DNA of 34,001 nucleotides from Muribaculum sp. (lineage in GTDB: Bacteria > Bacillota > Clostridia > Lachnospirales > Lachnospiraceae), in assembly GCA_023663735.1 (NCBI GenBank), contig JAMPGV010000032.1, positions 1 to 34,001 on the forward strand, given 5' to 3'. The number at the start of each line of letters is the position of its first letter. Position 1 is the stretch's first letter. The notes beneath the pieces are model-generated. The model was not told the origin of the DNA. It worked only from the letters and a program-made list of their open reading frames with translations, and did no database searches. Of the stretch, positions 8,780 to 16,844 are shown piece after piece. The translations under genes and the position numbers were made by a program.

Positions 8780-10029
8780 TGCCCTTTCACTTCCTCCAAA
8801 ACACCCCATCCCCAATAAGAACGAATCTCGTTGACCAGCTCCTCCACCGTACAGTTCTCCCGGTAGGGATGCTCCTTCACATATTCCTCGTCCGTGTCGA
8901 ATCCGTCCGTCCGCTGGTAATACACGGAATACTGTCCCTCTACAATCAGCTCTCCGTTTTCGCCCTCCCGGCTGTAACGGGCTGCCACCAGCAGATCCTT
9001 CATGCCGTCACCGTCCAGATCCTTGCCGCTCATGCCCCGCAGGGAATAGAGATTGTCATACTCTCCCATGGGCTGGAAACTCCAGACGATATCTCCCTGC
9101 TCGTTAATCATATAGATCATAAAAATATCATAATCCGCCATGTACAAGACACCCGGCAGCACTTTCAGATTTCCCAATTTTTCATAATTGCGCCAATAGC
9201 TCTGTTCCTCGATCACCGAAAAACCGTTGTCCAAAAGCTCCTGCTCCGTCGTCGCCGTATACAGAAATTCCGTGGAACGTCCGTCGCGCACAAAACTGCG
9301 GATAAACTTGGCGCTCTTATTCATATCAAAGCGGTTGATCTTGTCATTGACGCGCCAGTCCCGGTAGAAGGACGGCGCATCGCCCGCGCCCTCCGCCTGA
9401 AACAGCACCTCGCCCACTTTATAACTCTTGCCCGCGTAATTCCCGCCGTCGTTGACACAGCCCGCAATCAGGATGATATCCATCCGCCCGTCCCCGTTCA
9501 AGTCCTGGAACGCCACGGAAATCATATCCGTAATGGGCTGTTCCAACTCTCCCAGAATTGTGTAATTACACTCCAGCCGGTTGGTCTTATAGACGATATT
9601 GCCCTGCCCGTCCGCCAGAAACACCGCCGCCCTGTGGCATTCCCGCTCGATGGCGGAGAAGAAGCGCACGGTCGGCACCTGCTGCAGCGCCACCGGATCC
9701 TCCGCCTGAATGCGGTACAGCTCCTCCGGCCGGACCACCTCGGCAGGTTCCGCCTCCTTTCCCTCCTCCGGCGGCAGAAACGTCACCAGCGGCACATCAA
9801 ACACATGCTTCTCCACCACATCGTATCCCTTCGCCGGGATATCCCAGATGGTTGCAATCTCCGCAAAACGCGCCTCGTAGGACTCATACGCCGCCAGCAC
9901 ATTCTCCGAACTCTCCGCTCTTGCGCCGCTTCCCCAGCAGAGTGACACGCAGAAAACGCCTGCGGACAACATCCCCAAAAGCCGCTTTGCTATGCGATTT
10001 TTCCGTACCGTTTTCTCTGTCCGTCTCAC
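8776..10029 (-). CDS. Exported FG-GAP/VCBS-like protein, first gene of the two-component operon
   Basis: The 417-residue product has a basic N-terminus, a hydrophobic core at 16-33 and a likely signal-peptidase site after ARA (residue 38), so it is probably secreted. Two calcium-binding-like loops, DLNGDGRMD (176-184) and DLDGDGMKD (337-345), match FG-GAP/VCBS repeats that form beta-propeller blades. The start codon is GTG with GGAGGAGC upstream. It overlaps the response regulator by four bases. Co-transcription with a kinase suggests that it acts in signal input or is an output at the surface, but its molecular role is not known to me. Confidence 0.85.
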   Translation of the reverse strand: MRRTEKTVRKNRIAKRLLGMLSAGVFCVSLCWGSGARAESSENVLAAYESYEARFAEIATIWDIPAKGYDVVEKHVFDVPLVTFLPPEEGKEAEPAEVVRPEELYRIQAEDPVALQQVPTVRFFSAIERECHRAAVFLADGQGNIVYKTNRLECNYTILGELEQPITDMISVAFQDLNGDGRMDIILIAGCVNDGGNYAGKSYKVGEVLFQAEGAGDAPSFYRDWRVNDKINRFDMNKSAKFIRSFVRDGRSTEFLYTATTEQELLDNGFSVIEEQSYWRNYEKLGNLKVLPGVLYMADYDIFMIYMINEQGDIVWSFQPMGEYDNLYSLRGMSGKDLDGDGMKDLLVAARYSREGENGELIVEGQYSVYYQRTDGFDTDEEYVKEHPYRENCTVEELVNEIRSYWGWGVLEEVKGQ

Positions 10030-10103
10030 GATTCACAGCTCCTCCGTTTTCCGTCCCTGCGGATCCGTCCCCTATCCTCTGTCCCTATCACAACCATGCC
10101 CGT

Positions 10104-10117
10104 TACTGATATCAGTA
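10104..10117. promoter_or_regulatory. Perfect 14-bp palindrome overlapping a -10 box
   Basis: TACTGATATCAGTA is a perfect palindrome and overlaps the -10 box of the promoter before the FG-GAP/two-component operon. A repressor or the operon's own regulator could bind here. OmpR-type regulators usually prefer direct repeats, so another protein is equally possible. Confidence 0.45.
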
Positions 10118-10142
10118 TAACATTGCGTTTTCGGAAGCTCAA
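10114..10142 (-). promoter_or_regulatory. Probable promoter of the two-component operon
   Basis: TTGAGC (10142-10137) and TATACT (10119-10114) are 17 bases apart on the minus strand, about 85 bases before the GTG start of the FG-GAP-like gene. Confidence 0.6.
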
Positions 10143-10239
10143 TTATTTTTGCGGAAAAATGTCAAATGATGCAGATATGATGCATCCCGGTATCTGATCT
10201 GAGAGCATCCGATCTACCGCATCGCCCCGCAGCATAAAA

Positions 10240-10281
10240 TGTCCCCGGAGACTGGCTTGGAAGCCGGCCGCCGGGGAGACA
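10240..10281. terminator. GC-rich terminator hairpin after ackA
   Basis: TGTCCCCGG (10240-10248) pairs with CCGGGGAGACA (10271-10281), with an inner GGCTT/AAGCC stem. On the minus strand it follows ackA and is trailed by a short ATTTTAT; on the plus strand it is trailed by a C/T-rich tract. It separates pta-ackA from the two-component operon promoter. The rest of 10030-10353 holds nothing else I can identify. Confidence 0.65.
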
Positions 10282-10353
10282 CTTTCTTCTTTGATCTCAA
10301 TCTTTCTGATCTAAAGCTTTCTCAAATTTTTTATCCTGAATTTCCGCTCAATC

Positions 10354-11547
10354 CTACACCAGACGGACGGTCTCTCTGGCGATGGCCAGCTCTTCGTTGG
10401 TGGGAATCACCATCACCGTAGTCTTGCTGTCGGGCGTGGAGATGGCGATATCCTCTCCCCGCTTGCCGTTTGCCTCCGCATCAAGCGTCACGCCCAGATA
10501 GCCCAGATAGCCGCACACCATGCTTCTGACCAGCGCAGCGTTCTCACCCACGCCCGCGGTGAAGCAGATCACGTCCACGCCGTTCATGGCGGCTACATAG
10601 GAACCGATATATTTTGCCACACGATAACAGTAGGTCTTCAAGGTTCTGGTAGCGTTCTCGTCGCCCTTGTTGTGTCCCTCCTCCAGATCACGGAAATCCG
10701 AAGAAAGATTATCGGACAGTCCCAGCACACCGGACTTTTTGTTCAGCACGGTCATGATCTCGTCAATGGACTTGTTCTCTTTATGCGCGATAAACTCCAT
10801 AATGGCCGGGTCGATATCGCCGGAGCGGGTTCCCATGATCAGACCCTCAAGAGGCGTCAGCCCCATGGAGGTGTCCACACATTTTCCGCCCTTCACCGCG
10901 GAAATGCTGGCGCCGTTCCCCAGATGGCAGACAATGATTTTCAGGTCTTCATACTTCTTGCCGAGTACATCCGCAGCCCGCTTGGACACATACGAATGGC
11001 TGGTGCCGTGGAAGCCGTAACGCCTGATCTTATACTTCCGGTAATACTCGTAGGGAAGGCCGTACATATAGGCTTCCTCCGGCATGGTCTGATGGAATGC
11101 CGTGTCGAATACAGCCACCATGGGTGTGCCGGGCATCAGCTTCTTGCAGGCGTTGATTCCGATGATATTGGCCGGATTGTGCAGGGGCGCAAGATCGTTG
11201 CACTCCTCAATCGCCGCCATGACCTCGTCCGTAATCAGCGTGGAAGCCGCAAACTTCTCGCCGCCGTGTACCACGCGGTGGCCTACCGCCCCGATCTCGT
11301 CAAGGCTCTTTACCACGCCCGTCTTGTCATTGGTCAGCGCCTCCAGAACCAGTCTGATCGCCTCGGTATGATCCGGCATGGGCGTCACGTTCACTTCTTT
11401 CTCACCGCCCGCGGGGGAATAGGTGATCTGGCTTCCGTCAATGCCGATTCTCTCGCAAAGCCCCTTGGCAATGCACTGTTCCGTGTCGGAGTTAATCACC
11501 TGATATTTCAGGGAAGAACTGCCGCAGTTGATCACTAAAATGTTCAT
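10354..11547 (-). CDS. ackA: Acetate kinase
   Basis: AckA transfers phosphate from acetyl phosphate to ADP, giving acetate and ATP, the energy-yielding end of anaerobic acetate formation. The 397-residue length is typical. It begins with the family signature [15 protein letters not shown], carries GHRVVHGG near residue 120, [20 protein letters not shown] (catalytic His) and HLGNGAS, and closes with [13 protein letters not shown]. The start is preceded by AAAGGA. It follows pta in the same direction after a 227-bp T-rich spacer, so the two are probably co-transcribed. Confidence 0.97.
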   Translation of the reverse strand: MNILVINCGSSSLKYQVINSDTEQCIAKGLCERIGIDGSQITYSPAGGEKEVNVTPMPDHTEAIRLVLEALTNDKTGVVKSLDEIGAVGHRVVHGGEKFAASTLITDEVMAAIEECNDLAPLHNPANIIGINACKKLMPGTPMVAVFDTAFHQTMPEEAYMYGLPYEYYRKYKIRRYGFHGTSHSYVSKRAADVLGKKYEDLKIIVCHLGNGASISAVKGGKCVDTSMGLTPLEGLIMGTRSGDIDPAIMEFIAHKENKSIDEIMTVLNKKSGVLGLSDNLSSDFRDLEEGHNKGDENATRTLKTYCYRVAKYIGSYVAAMNGVDVICFTAGVGENAALVRSMVCGYLGYLGVTLDAEANGKRGEDIAISTPDSKTTVMVIPTNEELAIARETVRLV

Positions 11548-11569
11548 GATGTTGATATCCTTTCCGCTT

Positions 11570-11715
11570 TCTGTTTCTATTGTTTCTATAATTTCTGGCT
11601 TTTCCCGATTTATTTCTTAATTTTTTACTTTTTTATTTCTTATTTTTCCCTATTTCCATTTTTTCCTAATGCCATTTTCCCTATTTCCAATTTTCCTATT
11701 TCCATTGCCTCAAAA
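11570..11715. repeat. T-rich low-complexity spacer between ackA and pta
   Basis: The spacer is almost free of G on the plus strand and repeats blocks such as CCCTATTTCCA and TTTCTTATTT. As minus-strand RNA it is a purine-rich leader ahead of ackA. No gene or clear hairpin is visible in it. Confidence 0.6.
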
Positions 11716-11774
11716 ATCGTTTGGAATTTTTCTATTAGAAATCCGGTATTTGGAAATCGGCATTGAAATACGTT

Positions 11775-12776
11775 TTATACCAGCTGTGCCTGAACCGCCG
11801 TCAGCGCCACAACGCCCACGATATCCTGCCAGGAACATCCGCGGGACAGATCGTTTACGGGTTTGGCAATGCCCTGCAGCATGGGACCGTAGGCTTCCGC
11901 ACCGCCCAGTCTCTGCACCAGCTTGTAGCCGATATTGCCCGCATCCAGATTCGGGAAAATCAGAATATTTGCATTGCCGCCCACGGGACTGCCGGGCGAT
12001 TTGGTCTTGGCCACGGAAGGCACCAGCGCTGCATCCAGCTGCAGTTCGCCGTCCAGCACCAGATTGGGATACTGCTCATGGGCGATGCGGGTAGCTTCCA
12101 CCACCTTGTCCACCAGCGCATGTTTGGCGCTGCCCTTCGTGGAATGGCTGAGCATGGCGATCACAGGCTTGGGACCGATCAACGCCTTAAAGCTTCTGGA
12201 GGAGGAATCTGCGATGGCTGCCAGCTCCTCGGCAGAGGGATCCTGATTCAGGCCGCAGTCCGCAAAGAGAAACGCCCCGTTCTCCCCCAGCTCCTTAAAC
12301 TGTGTGTCCATGACAAAGAACGCGGACACCAGTTTCACGCCGGGCGCGGTCTTCAGAATCTGCAGCGCAGGCCTGAGCGTATCCGCCGTGGAGTGGCAGG
12401 CTCCCGCCACCATGCCGTCCGCATCGTTGGCTTTTACCATCACGATTCCGAACGTGAGATAATCCTTTAACAGAATCTCTCTGGCGGCCTCGGGCGTCAT
12501 GCCCTTCGCCTTCCGGGTCTCATATAACAGGTTCACATAATCATCCATTTTCTCGGTAGTCTTGGGATTCACTACCTTCACGCCGGTGAGATCGACTTCC
12601 AGCCATCCGGCACCGTCCATGATCTTCTCCTCATCGCCGACCATGATAATGTCCGCAATGCCTTCTTCCATCAGTTTCGCCGCAGCCAGCAATGTTCTTT
12701 TGTCATTGGACTCGGGCAGTACGATTGTTTTTCTGTCGAGCCTTGCTCTCTCCTTGATGACATCAATGTATGACAT
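11775..12776 (-). CDS. pta: Phosphate acetyltransferase
   Basis: Pta converts acetyl-CoA and phosphate to acetyl phosphate, the substrate of AckA next to it. The 333-residue length fits the short single-domain class. The sequence starts MSYIDVIKERA, has IVLPESNDKRTL near residue 20, VAGACHSTADTLRPALQ, and the C-terminal SPGSPVGGNANILIFPNLDAGN stretch typical of the family. The start at 12776 is supported by AAAGGAG; the longer frame to 12824 would run into the promoter. A sigma-A-type promoter lies 60-90 bases upstream. Confidence 0.96.
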   Translation of the reverse strand: MSYIDVIKERARLDRKTIVLPESNDKRTLLAAAKLMEEGIADIIMVGDEEKIMDGAGWLEVDLTGVKVVNPKTTEKMDDYVNLLYETRKAKGMTPEAAREILLKDYLTFGIVMVKANDADGMVAGACHSTADTLRPALQILKTAPGVKLVSAFFVMDTQFKELGENGAFLFADCGLNQDPSAEELAAIADSSSRSFKALIGPKPVIAMLSHSTKGSAKHALVDKVVEATRIAHEQYPNLVLDGELQLDAALVPSVAKTKSPGSPVGGNANILIFPNLDAGNIGYKLVQRLGGAEAYGPMLQGIAKPVNDLSRGCSWQDIVGVVALTAVQAQLV

Positions 12777-12838
12777 CTGTATTTCTCCTTTCCGTGATAC
12801 AAATTTTTTAAAACATCTTAACAAAATTCGATACTTGT

Positions 12839-12867
12839 ATTATACTAAATTTGTAAATGATTAACAA
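12839..12867 (-). promoter_or_regulatory. Promoter of pta-ackA
   Basis: TTGTTA (12867-12862) and a perfect TATAAT (12844-12839) are separated by 17 bases on the minus strand. The 215-bp gap to the divergent tmcAL gene holds no other clear element. Confidence 0.75.
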
Positions 12868-12991
12868 GTCATAATCTGGGTTTTGCCATACGTTATTTTT
12901 TTCACAATAAAAATGTGCCGCCATGGCACAAAACGATCCGGGAAACCCCTTATCCGCAGCAGACCGCGTTCAGACATCGGGAGGATATTTT

Positions 12992-14260
12992 ATGAAGAAA
13001 TCAGACGTCCGTCCAGATAAGACATTCACAGTAAACGGCATTGTGGCAGAGTACAATCCGTTCCACAACGGCCACCGCTATCAGCTCGAGGATGCGAAAA
13101 GGCAGTCCGGCGCCGATTATACCGTGGTGGTTCTGAGCGGCAATTTCATGCAGCGGGGGACTCCCGCCCTCTTCGACAAATACAAGCGCGCCGAGATGGC
13201 GCTTCGGGGCGGGGCTGATCTGGTGCTGGAACTTCCTGCGTTCTACTCCGCCTCCAGCGCGGAATATTTTGCCACGGGCGCCGTGACACTGTTGGACAAG
13301 CTCGGCGTGGTGGACTATCTCTGCTTCGGAAGCGAATGCGGGGATCTGGACACGATGCGGCGGATTGCGGGGATCCTGCTTGAGGAACCCGCCGGATACG
13401 TCGCCTACTTAAAGCAGTATCTGCGTCAGGGGGCCTCCTATCCCACCGCCCGCACCGCCGCTCTGGTACAGTTCTGCCCGGAGCTGAGCGGCCAGCGGGA
13501 TGTGCTGAAATCCGCCAACAATATTCTGGGCATCGAATATCTCAAAGCCCTCCTGAGAAGAAACAGCGCCATGAAGCCTGTCACCAGTCTCCGGAACGGC
13601 TCCCAATACCATGACCGGATGCTGCGGGCGCAGTTCAGCTCCGCCATGGCGCTCAGACAGGCGCTCTATGACACGCAGGATCCGTCCATGCTCTCCTCTC
13701 AGATTCCGGAGCCGGTCTATACGGTTCTCCGCTCTGCCCTGACCCAAAAACGTCCGCTTCAGCTGGACGATTTTTCCGCGCCGCTGCACTATAAGCTCCT
13801 GATGGAGGCGGATGCGGGATACGCCGATTATCTGGATGTGTCGGTCGAGCTTTCCGACCGCATCCGCAACAAGCTCTATGATTTCACCAGCTTTCAGGCT
13901 TTCTGCGATCTGTTAAAGACCAAGGACATGACCTATACCCGCATCAGCCGCTGCCTGATGCACATTTTATTAGATATGAAAACCGCCGACATGGAGAGCT
14001 ATCGTCAGGCGGACTACATCGGTTATATCAGGGTGCTGGGATTCCGCAGGGAGGCGGAAGAACTGCTCTCCGCCGCCAAGAAACAGGCCAAAGCCCCTAT
14101 TTTGTCCAAGCTTGCGGACGCAGCGCAGATTCTGGACGAGACAGGGCTTTCTATGCTGCAAAAAGAGCTTCGTATCAGCGCCGTCTATGAGAGTACCGCC
14201 GCGCTAAAATCCGGCTGTCCCATGACGAACGAATACCGAAGCCCTCTCGTCATCTTATAG
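12992..14260 (+). CDS. tmcAL: tRNA(Met) cytidine acetate ligase (TmcAL/YlbM family)
   Basis: Characterised members use ATP and acetate to make N4-acetylcytidine at the wobble base of elongator tRNA-Met. The 422-residue product has the nucleotidyltransferase signature HNGH at residues 25-28 (YNPFHNGHRYQ) and the family block SGNFMQRGTPALFDKYKRAEMAL just after it, followed by ELPAFYSASSAEYFA. The start at 12992 follows GGGAGG; the upstream Met at 12923 lacks a site. It is divergent from pta and ends 12 bases from the convergent UPF0210 gene. Its placement beside the acetate-producing genes is functionally suggestive. Confidence 0.9.
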   Translation: MKKSDVRPDKTFTVNGIVAEYNPFHNGHRYQLEDAKRQSGADYTVVVLSGNFMQRGTPALFDKYKRAEMALRGGADLVLELPAFYSASSAEYFATGAVTLLDKLGVVDYLCFGSECGDLDTMRRIAGILLEEPAGYVAYLKQYLRQGASYPTARTAALVQFCPELSGQRDVLKSANNILGIEYLKALLRRNSAMKPVTSLRNGSQYHDRMLRAQFSSAMALRQALYDTQDPSMLSSQIPEPVYTVLRSALTQKRPLQLDDFSAPLHYKLLMEADAGYADYLDVSVELSDRIRNKLYDFTSFQAFCDLLKTKDMTYTRISRCLMHILLDMKTADMESYRQADYIGYIRVLGFRREAEELLSAAKKQAKAPILSKLADAAQILDETGLSMLQKELRISAVYESTAALKSGCPMTNEYRSPLVIL

Positions 14261-14272
14261 TTTTATTCTTCG

Positions 14273-15637
14273 CTAATTCTTAAAGCTGTGGATCGGGGCG
14301 GGAATCCTTCCGCCGCGATTCACAAATGCATCGCAGGAGAAAGGATTCACGGGCATGATGGGCGCATAGCCCAGCAGGCCGCCGAATTCCACAGTCTCTC
14401 CCGTTCCCTTTCCGACCACCGGAATAATCCGCACCGCCGTCGTCTTCTGATTGACCATGCCGATGGCCATCTCATCTGCGATAATGCCGGAGATGGTGGT
14501 GGCTTTCGTGTCTCCCGGCACAGCGATCATATCCAGCCCCACGGAACACACGCAGGTCATTGCCTCCAGTTTCTCAAGGGTCAGCGCCCCCGCGGACACC
14601 GCGTCGATCATGCCCTGATCCTCGCTGACAGGGATAAACGCGCCGCTTAGTCCACCCACATAGGAGGACGCCATGACGCCGCCTTTTTTCACCTGATCGT
14701 TTAAGAGCGCCAGCGCCGCCGTCGTCCCCGGAGCGCCCGCATATTCCAGCCCGATCTCGCAGAGAATATCCGCCACGCTGTCCCCGATGGCAGGGGTGGG
14801 CGCCAGCGACAAATCCACGATTCCAAAGGGAATGTCCAGCATTCGGGAAGCTTCCTGCGCCACCAGCTGTCCCACGCGAGTCACTTTGAAGGCCGTCTTT
14901 TTGATCGTCTCGCAGAGTACCTCAAAGTTTTCTCCCCGCACTTTTTCCAGCGCGGTCTTCACCACGCCGGGGCCGCTGACCCCTACATTGATAATCTTAT
15001 CCGCCTCTGTGACGCCGTGGAACGCCCCTGCCATAAACGGATTATCGTCGGGAGCGTTGCAGAACACCACGAGCTTGGCGCAGCCGAGGGAATCCTGCTC
15101 CTTGGTGCGCTCCGCCGTCTCCTTGACGACCTCGCCCATGAGTTTCACCGCATCCATATTGATTCCGGTGCGGGTGGAACCGAGATTGACGGAACTGCAC
15201 ACCCGTTCCGTGGAGGACAGCGCCAGCGGGATGGAGCGGAGCAAAAGCTCGTCCGCAGGGGTCGTCCCCTTGCTCACCAGCGCGGAATAACCGCCGATAA
15301 AGTTCACGCCCACCTCGTGAGCCACGTCGTCCAAAACCTTCGCCAGATAGGCGAAATCCTCCTCTGATTTGCACGCCGCGCCGCCCACCAGCGCGACGGG
15401 CGTCACGGAGATACGCTTGTTCACAATGGGAATCCCGAACTCTCTGGAAATCTCCTCCCCGGTCTGTACCAGATTGTGCGCCGCCCCGTAAATCTTTTGC
15501 CGCATCTTCTCCCCCAGACGGCGCAGATCAGAATCAATGCAGTCCATCAGGCTGATGCCCATGGTGATGGTGCGCACGTCGAGATTTTCCTTCTCGATCA
15601 TCTCGTTTGTCTCAAGCACTTCATATTGATTAATCAT
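14273..15637 (-). CDS. UPF0210 (PFL-family) protein
   Basis: The 454-residue product matches the UPF0210 family, whose biochemical role is unsettled; members are related to the glycyl-radical enzyme fold by sequence classification. Recognisable blocks are [15 protein letters not shown] near the N-terminus, [56 protein letters not shown] and [21 protein letters not shown] at the end. It does not show the RVxG glycyl loop in its usual context, so I do not claim radical chemistry. The start at Met-Ile-Asn-Gln matches family N-termini; an ATG at 15649 is possible but sits directly against the AAAGGA. It follows an ACT-domain gene, a pairing conserved in many Firmicutes. Confidence 0.85.
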   Translation of the reverse strand: MINQYEVLETNEMIEKENLDVRTITMGISLMDCIDSDLRRLGEKMRQKIYGAAHNLVQTGEEISREFGIPIVNKRISVTPVALVGGAACKSEEDFAYLAKVLDDVAHEVGVNFIGGYSALVSKGTTPADELLLRSIPLALSSTERVCSSVNLGSTRTGINMDAVKLMGEVVKETAERTKEQDSLGCAKLVVFCNAPDDNPFMAGAFHGVTEADKIINVGVSGPGVVKTALEKVRGENFEVLCETIKKTAFKVTRVGQLVAQEASRMLDIPFGIVDLSLAPTPAIGDSVADILCEIGLEYAGAPGTTAALALLNDQVKKGGVMASSYVGGLSGAFIPVSEDQGMIDAVSAGALTLEKLEAMTCVCSVGLDMIAVPGDTKATTISGIIADEMAIGMVNQKTTAVRIIPVVGKGTGETVEFGGLLGYAPIMPVNPFSCDAFVNRGGRIPAPIHSFKN

Positions 15638-15670
15638 AGTGAAAGCCATGTCCTTTCTGATGTGAATCTT

Positions 15671-15703
15671 GCTGATAGAAATTCTGCCGATAGGAATTCT
15701 GCC
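15671..15703. repeat. Short 15-bp tandem repeat
   Basis: GCTGATAGAAATTCT is followed directly by GCCGATAGGAATTCT and a further GCC, in the gap between the ACT-domain and UPF0210 genes. No function is evident. Confidence 0.5.
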
Positions 15704-15709
15704 AATCCT

Positions 15710-15982
15710 TTAGATCCTGTGCATTTTGTCGAAGATCTCTTCCTTCTGGCACTTGATGACCACCCCGATCTCCTCCCCCAGCGCGGCCAGATCGTCCGCC
15801 ATATCACCGAAGACTTTTGTGGAATTGTTGGTGTCCACGATCATCATCATATTAAAATAATCCTGCACGATGGTCTGGGAGATGTCCAGAATATTGATTC
15901 CGTTCTCCGCCAGATATGTACATACCTTTGCGATAATGCCTACTGTGTCTTTTCCTACTACCGTGATAATGGTCTTTTTCAT
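15710..15982 (-). CDS. ACT domain protein (UPF0237 family)
   Basis: The 90-residue protein is a small ACT-domain regulator: KKTIITVVGKDTVGIIAKV opens the fold, then ENGINILDISQTIVQDYFNMMMIVD. ACT domains bind amino acids or other small ligands and often form dimers. The start at 15982 has ACGGAGA upstream; the longer frame overlaps the upstream metallo-beta-lactamase gene and is rejected. It precedes the UPF0210 gene, suggesting that it senses a ligand for that protein, though this is inference. Confidence 0.9.
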   Translation of the reverse strand: MKKTIITVVGKDTVGIIAKVCTYLAENGINILDISQTIVQDYFNMMMIVDTNNSTKVFGDMADDLAALGEEIGVVIKCQKEEIFDKMHRI

Positions 15983-16043
15983 ATTCTCTCCGTTTCCGTA
16001 CCCGCAGGTACTTGTCTCGATTGTCCGAGCTGCCGTCTGCTTC

Positions 16044-16844
16044 CTACGCAATCCTGATCGCCGGCGTAGGTTCATTGCGCTTTGCCACCTGCATGGGGAA
16101 ATCGTCGGCGCGGTAGGGATTGTCCCCCAGCGTGATCTCCATGCGCACCGCCTCGTAGGCCAGTTCCGGCAGATTGTTCTCCTGACTCAAATGTCCCAGC
16201 AGAATCGCCTGAAGGCCGTCATGCAGCACGCGGCTCAAAAGCCTGCCCGAATTTTCGTTGGACAAATGTCCTCTGTCCCCCAGAATCCGCTGTTTTAAAT
16301 AATAGGGATAAGAGCCGACCTGCAGCATGTTCACGTCGTGGTTTGCCTCCAGCAGAAGCACGTCCATCCCCCGCAGACAGTCCACCGTATAATCCGTAAA
16401 ATGCCCCAGATCCGTACAGATTGCCGCCTTCTTTCGCCCATAGGACACGCGGTAGGCCACCGGCTGCGCCGCGTCATGGGAGATTTTCATGGGATTGACC
16501 GTGAGGTCTTTGATGGCCAGCTTCTCGTCCTCTTTGACTTCCCGAAACAGCGCTTCGTCTATCCTGCCCACAGAACTCATGGAGCGGATGGCGTCTATGG
16601 TTCCTCTGGTAGCGTAAATGGGAATCCCGTATTTGCGGGCCATAACGCCTAAACCGTTAATGTGATCCGCATGTTCATGGGTCACCAGAATGCCGTCGAT
16701 ATCCCGCCCCGTGAGTCCCAGTTCATTCAAACCGCTCTCCGTCCTCTTGCCGCTGATTCCCACATCCACCAAAAGATGCGTGGCGTCGCTTCCCACATAG
16801 ATACAGTTTCCGCTGCTCCCGCTGGCGATACTGCATAGTCTCAT
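16044..16844 (-). CDS. walJ: Metallo-beta-lactamase-fold protein, WalJ/YycJ type
   Basis: The 266-residue protein starts with MRLCSIASGSSGNCIYV and has the zinc motif THEHADH (55-61), then HGLG-like NGLGVMARKYGIPIYAT, a CTDLGHFT block and the ANHD and GHLS/NEN stretches of this family. Such proteins are predicted metal-dependent phosphodiesterases or nucleases acting on nucleic acids; in Bacillus the relative WalJ influences coordination of division with replication. Its start overlaps the FtsA-like gene stop as ATGA, so the two are translationally coupled. The gene symbol is by similarity only. Confidence 0.88.
   Translation of the reverse strand: MRLCSIASGSSGNCIYVGSDATHLLVDVGISGKRTESGLNELGLTGRDIDGILVTHEHADHINGLGVMARKYGIPIYATRGTIDAIRSMSSVGRIDEALFREVKEDEKLAIKDLTVNPMKISHDAAQPVAYRVSYGRKKAAICTDLGHFTDYTVDCLRGMDVLLLEANHDVNMLQVGSYPYYLKQRILGDRGHLSNENSGRLLSRVLHDGLQAILLGHLSQENNLPELAYEAVRMEITLGDNPYRADDFPMQVAKRNEPTPAIRIA

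Noticed and set aside
8779-9945. 388-codon plus-strand frame
   Set aside because: It is antisense to the FG-GAP-like gene, which has a signal peptide and two calcium-loop motifs.
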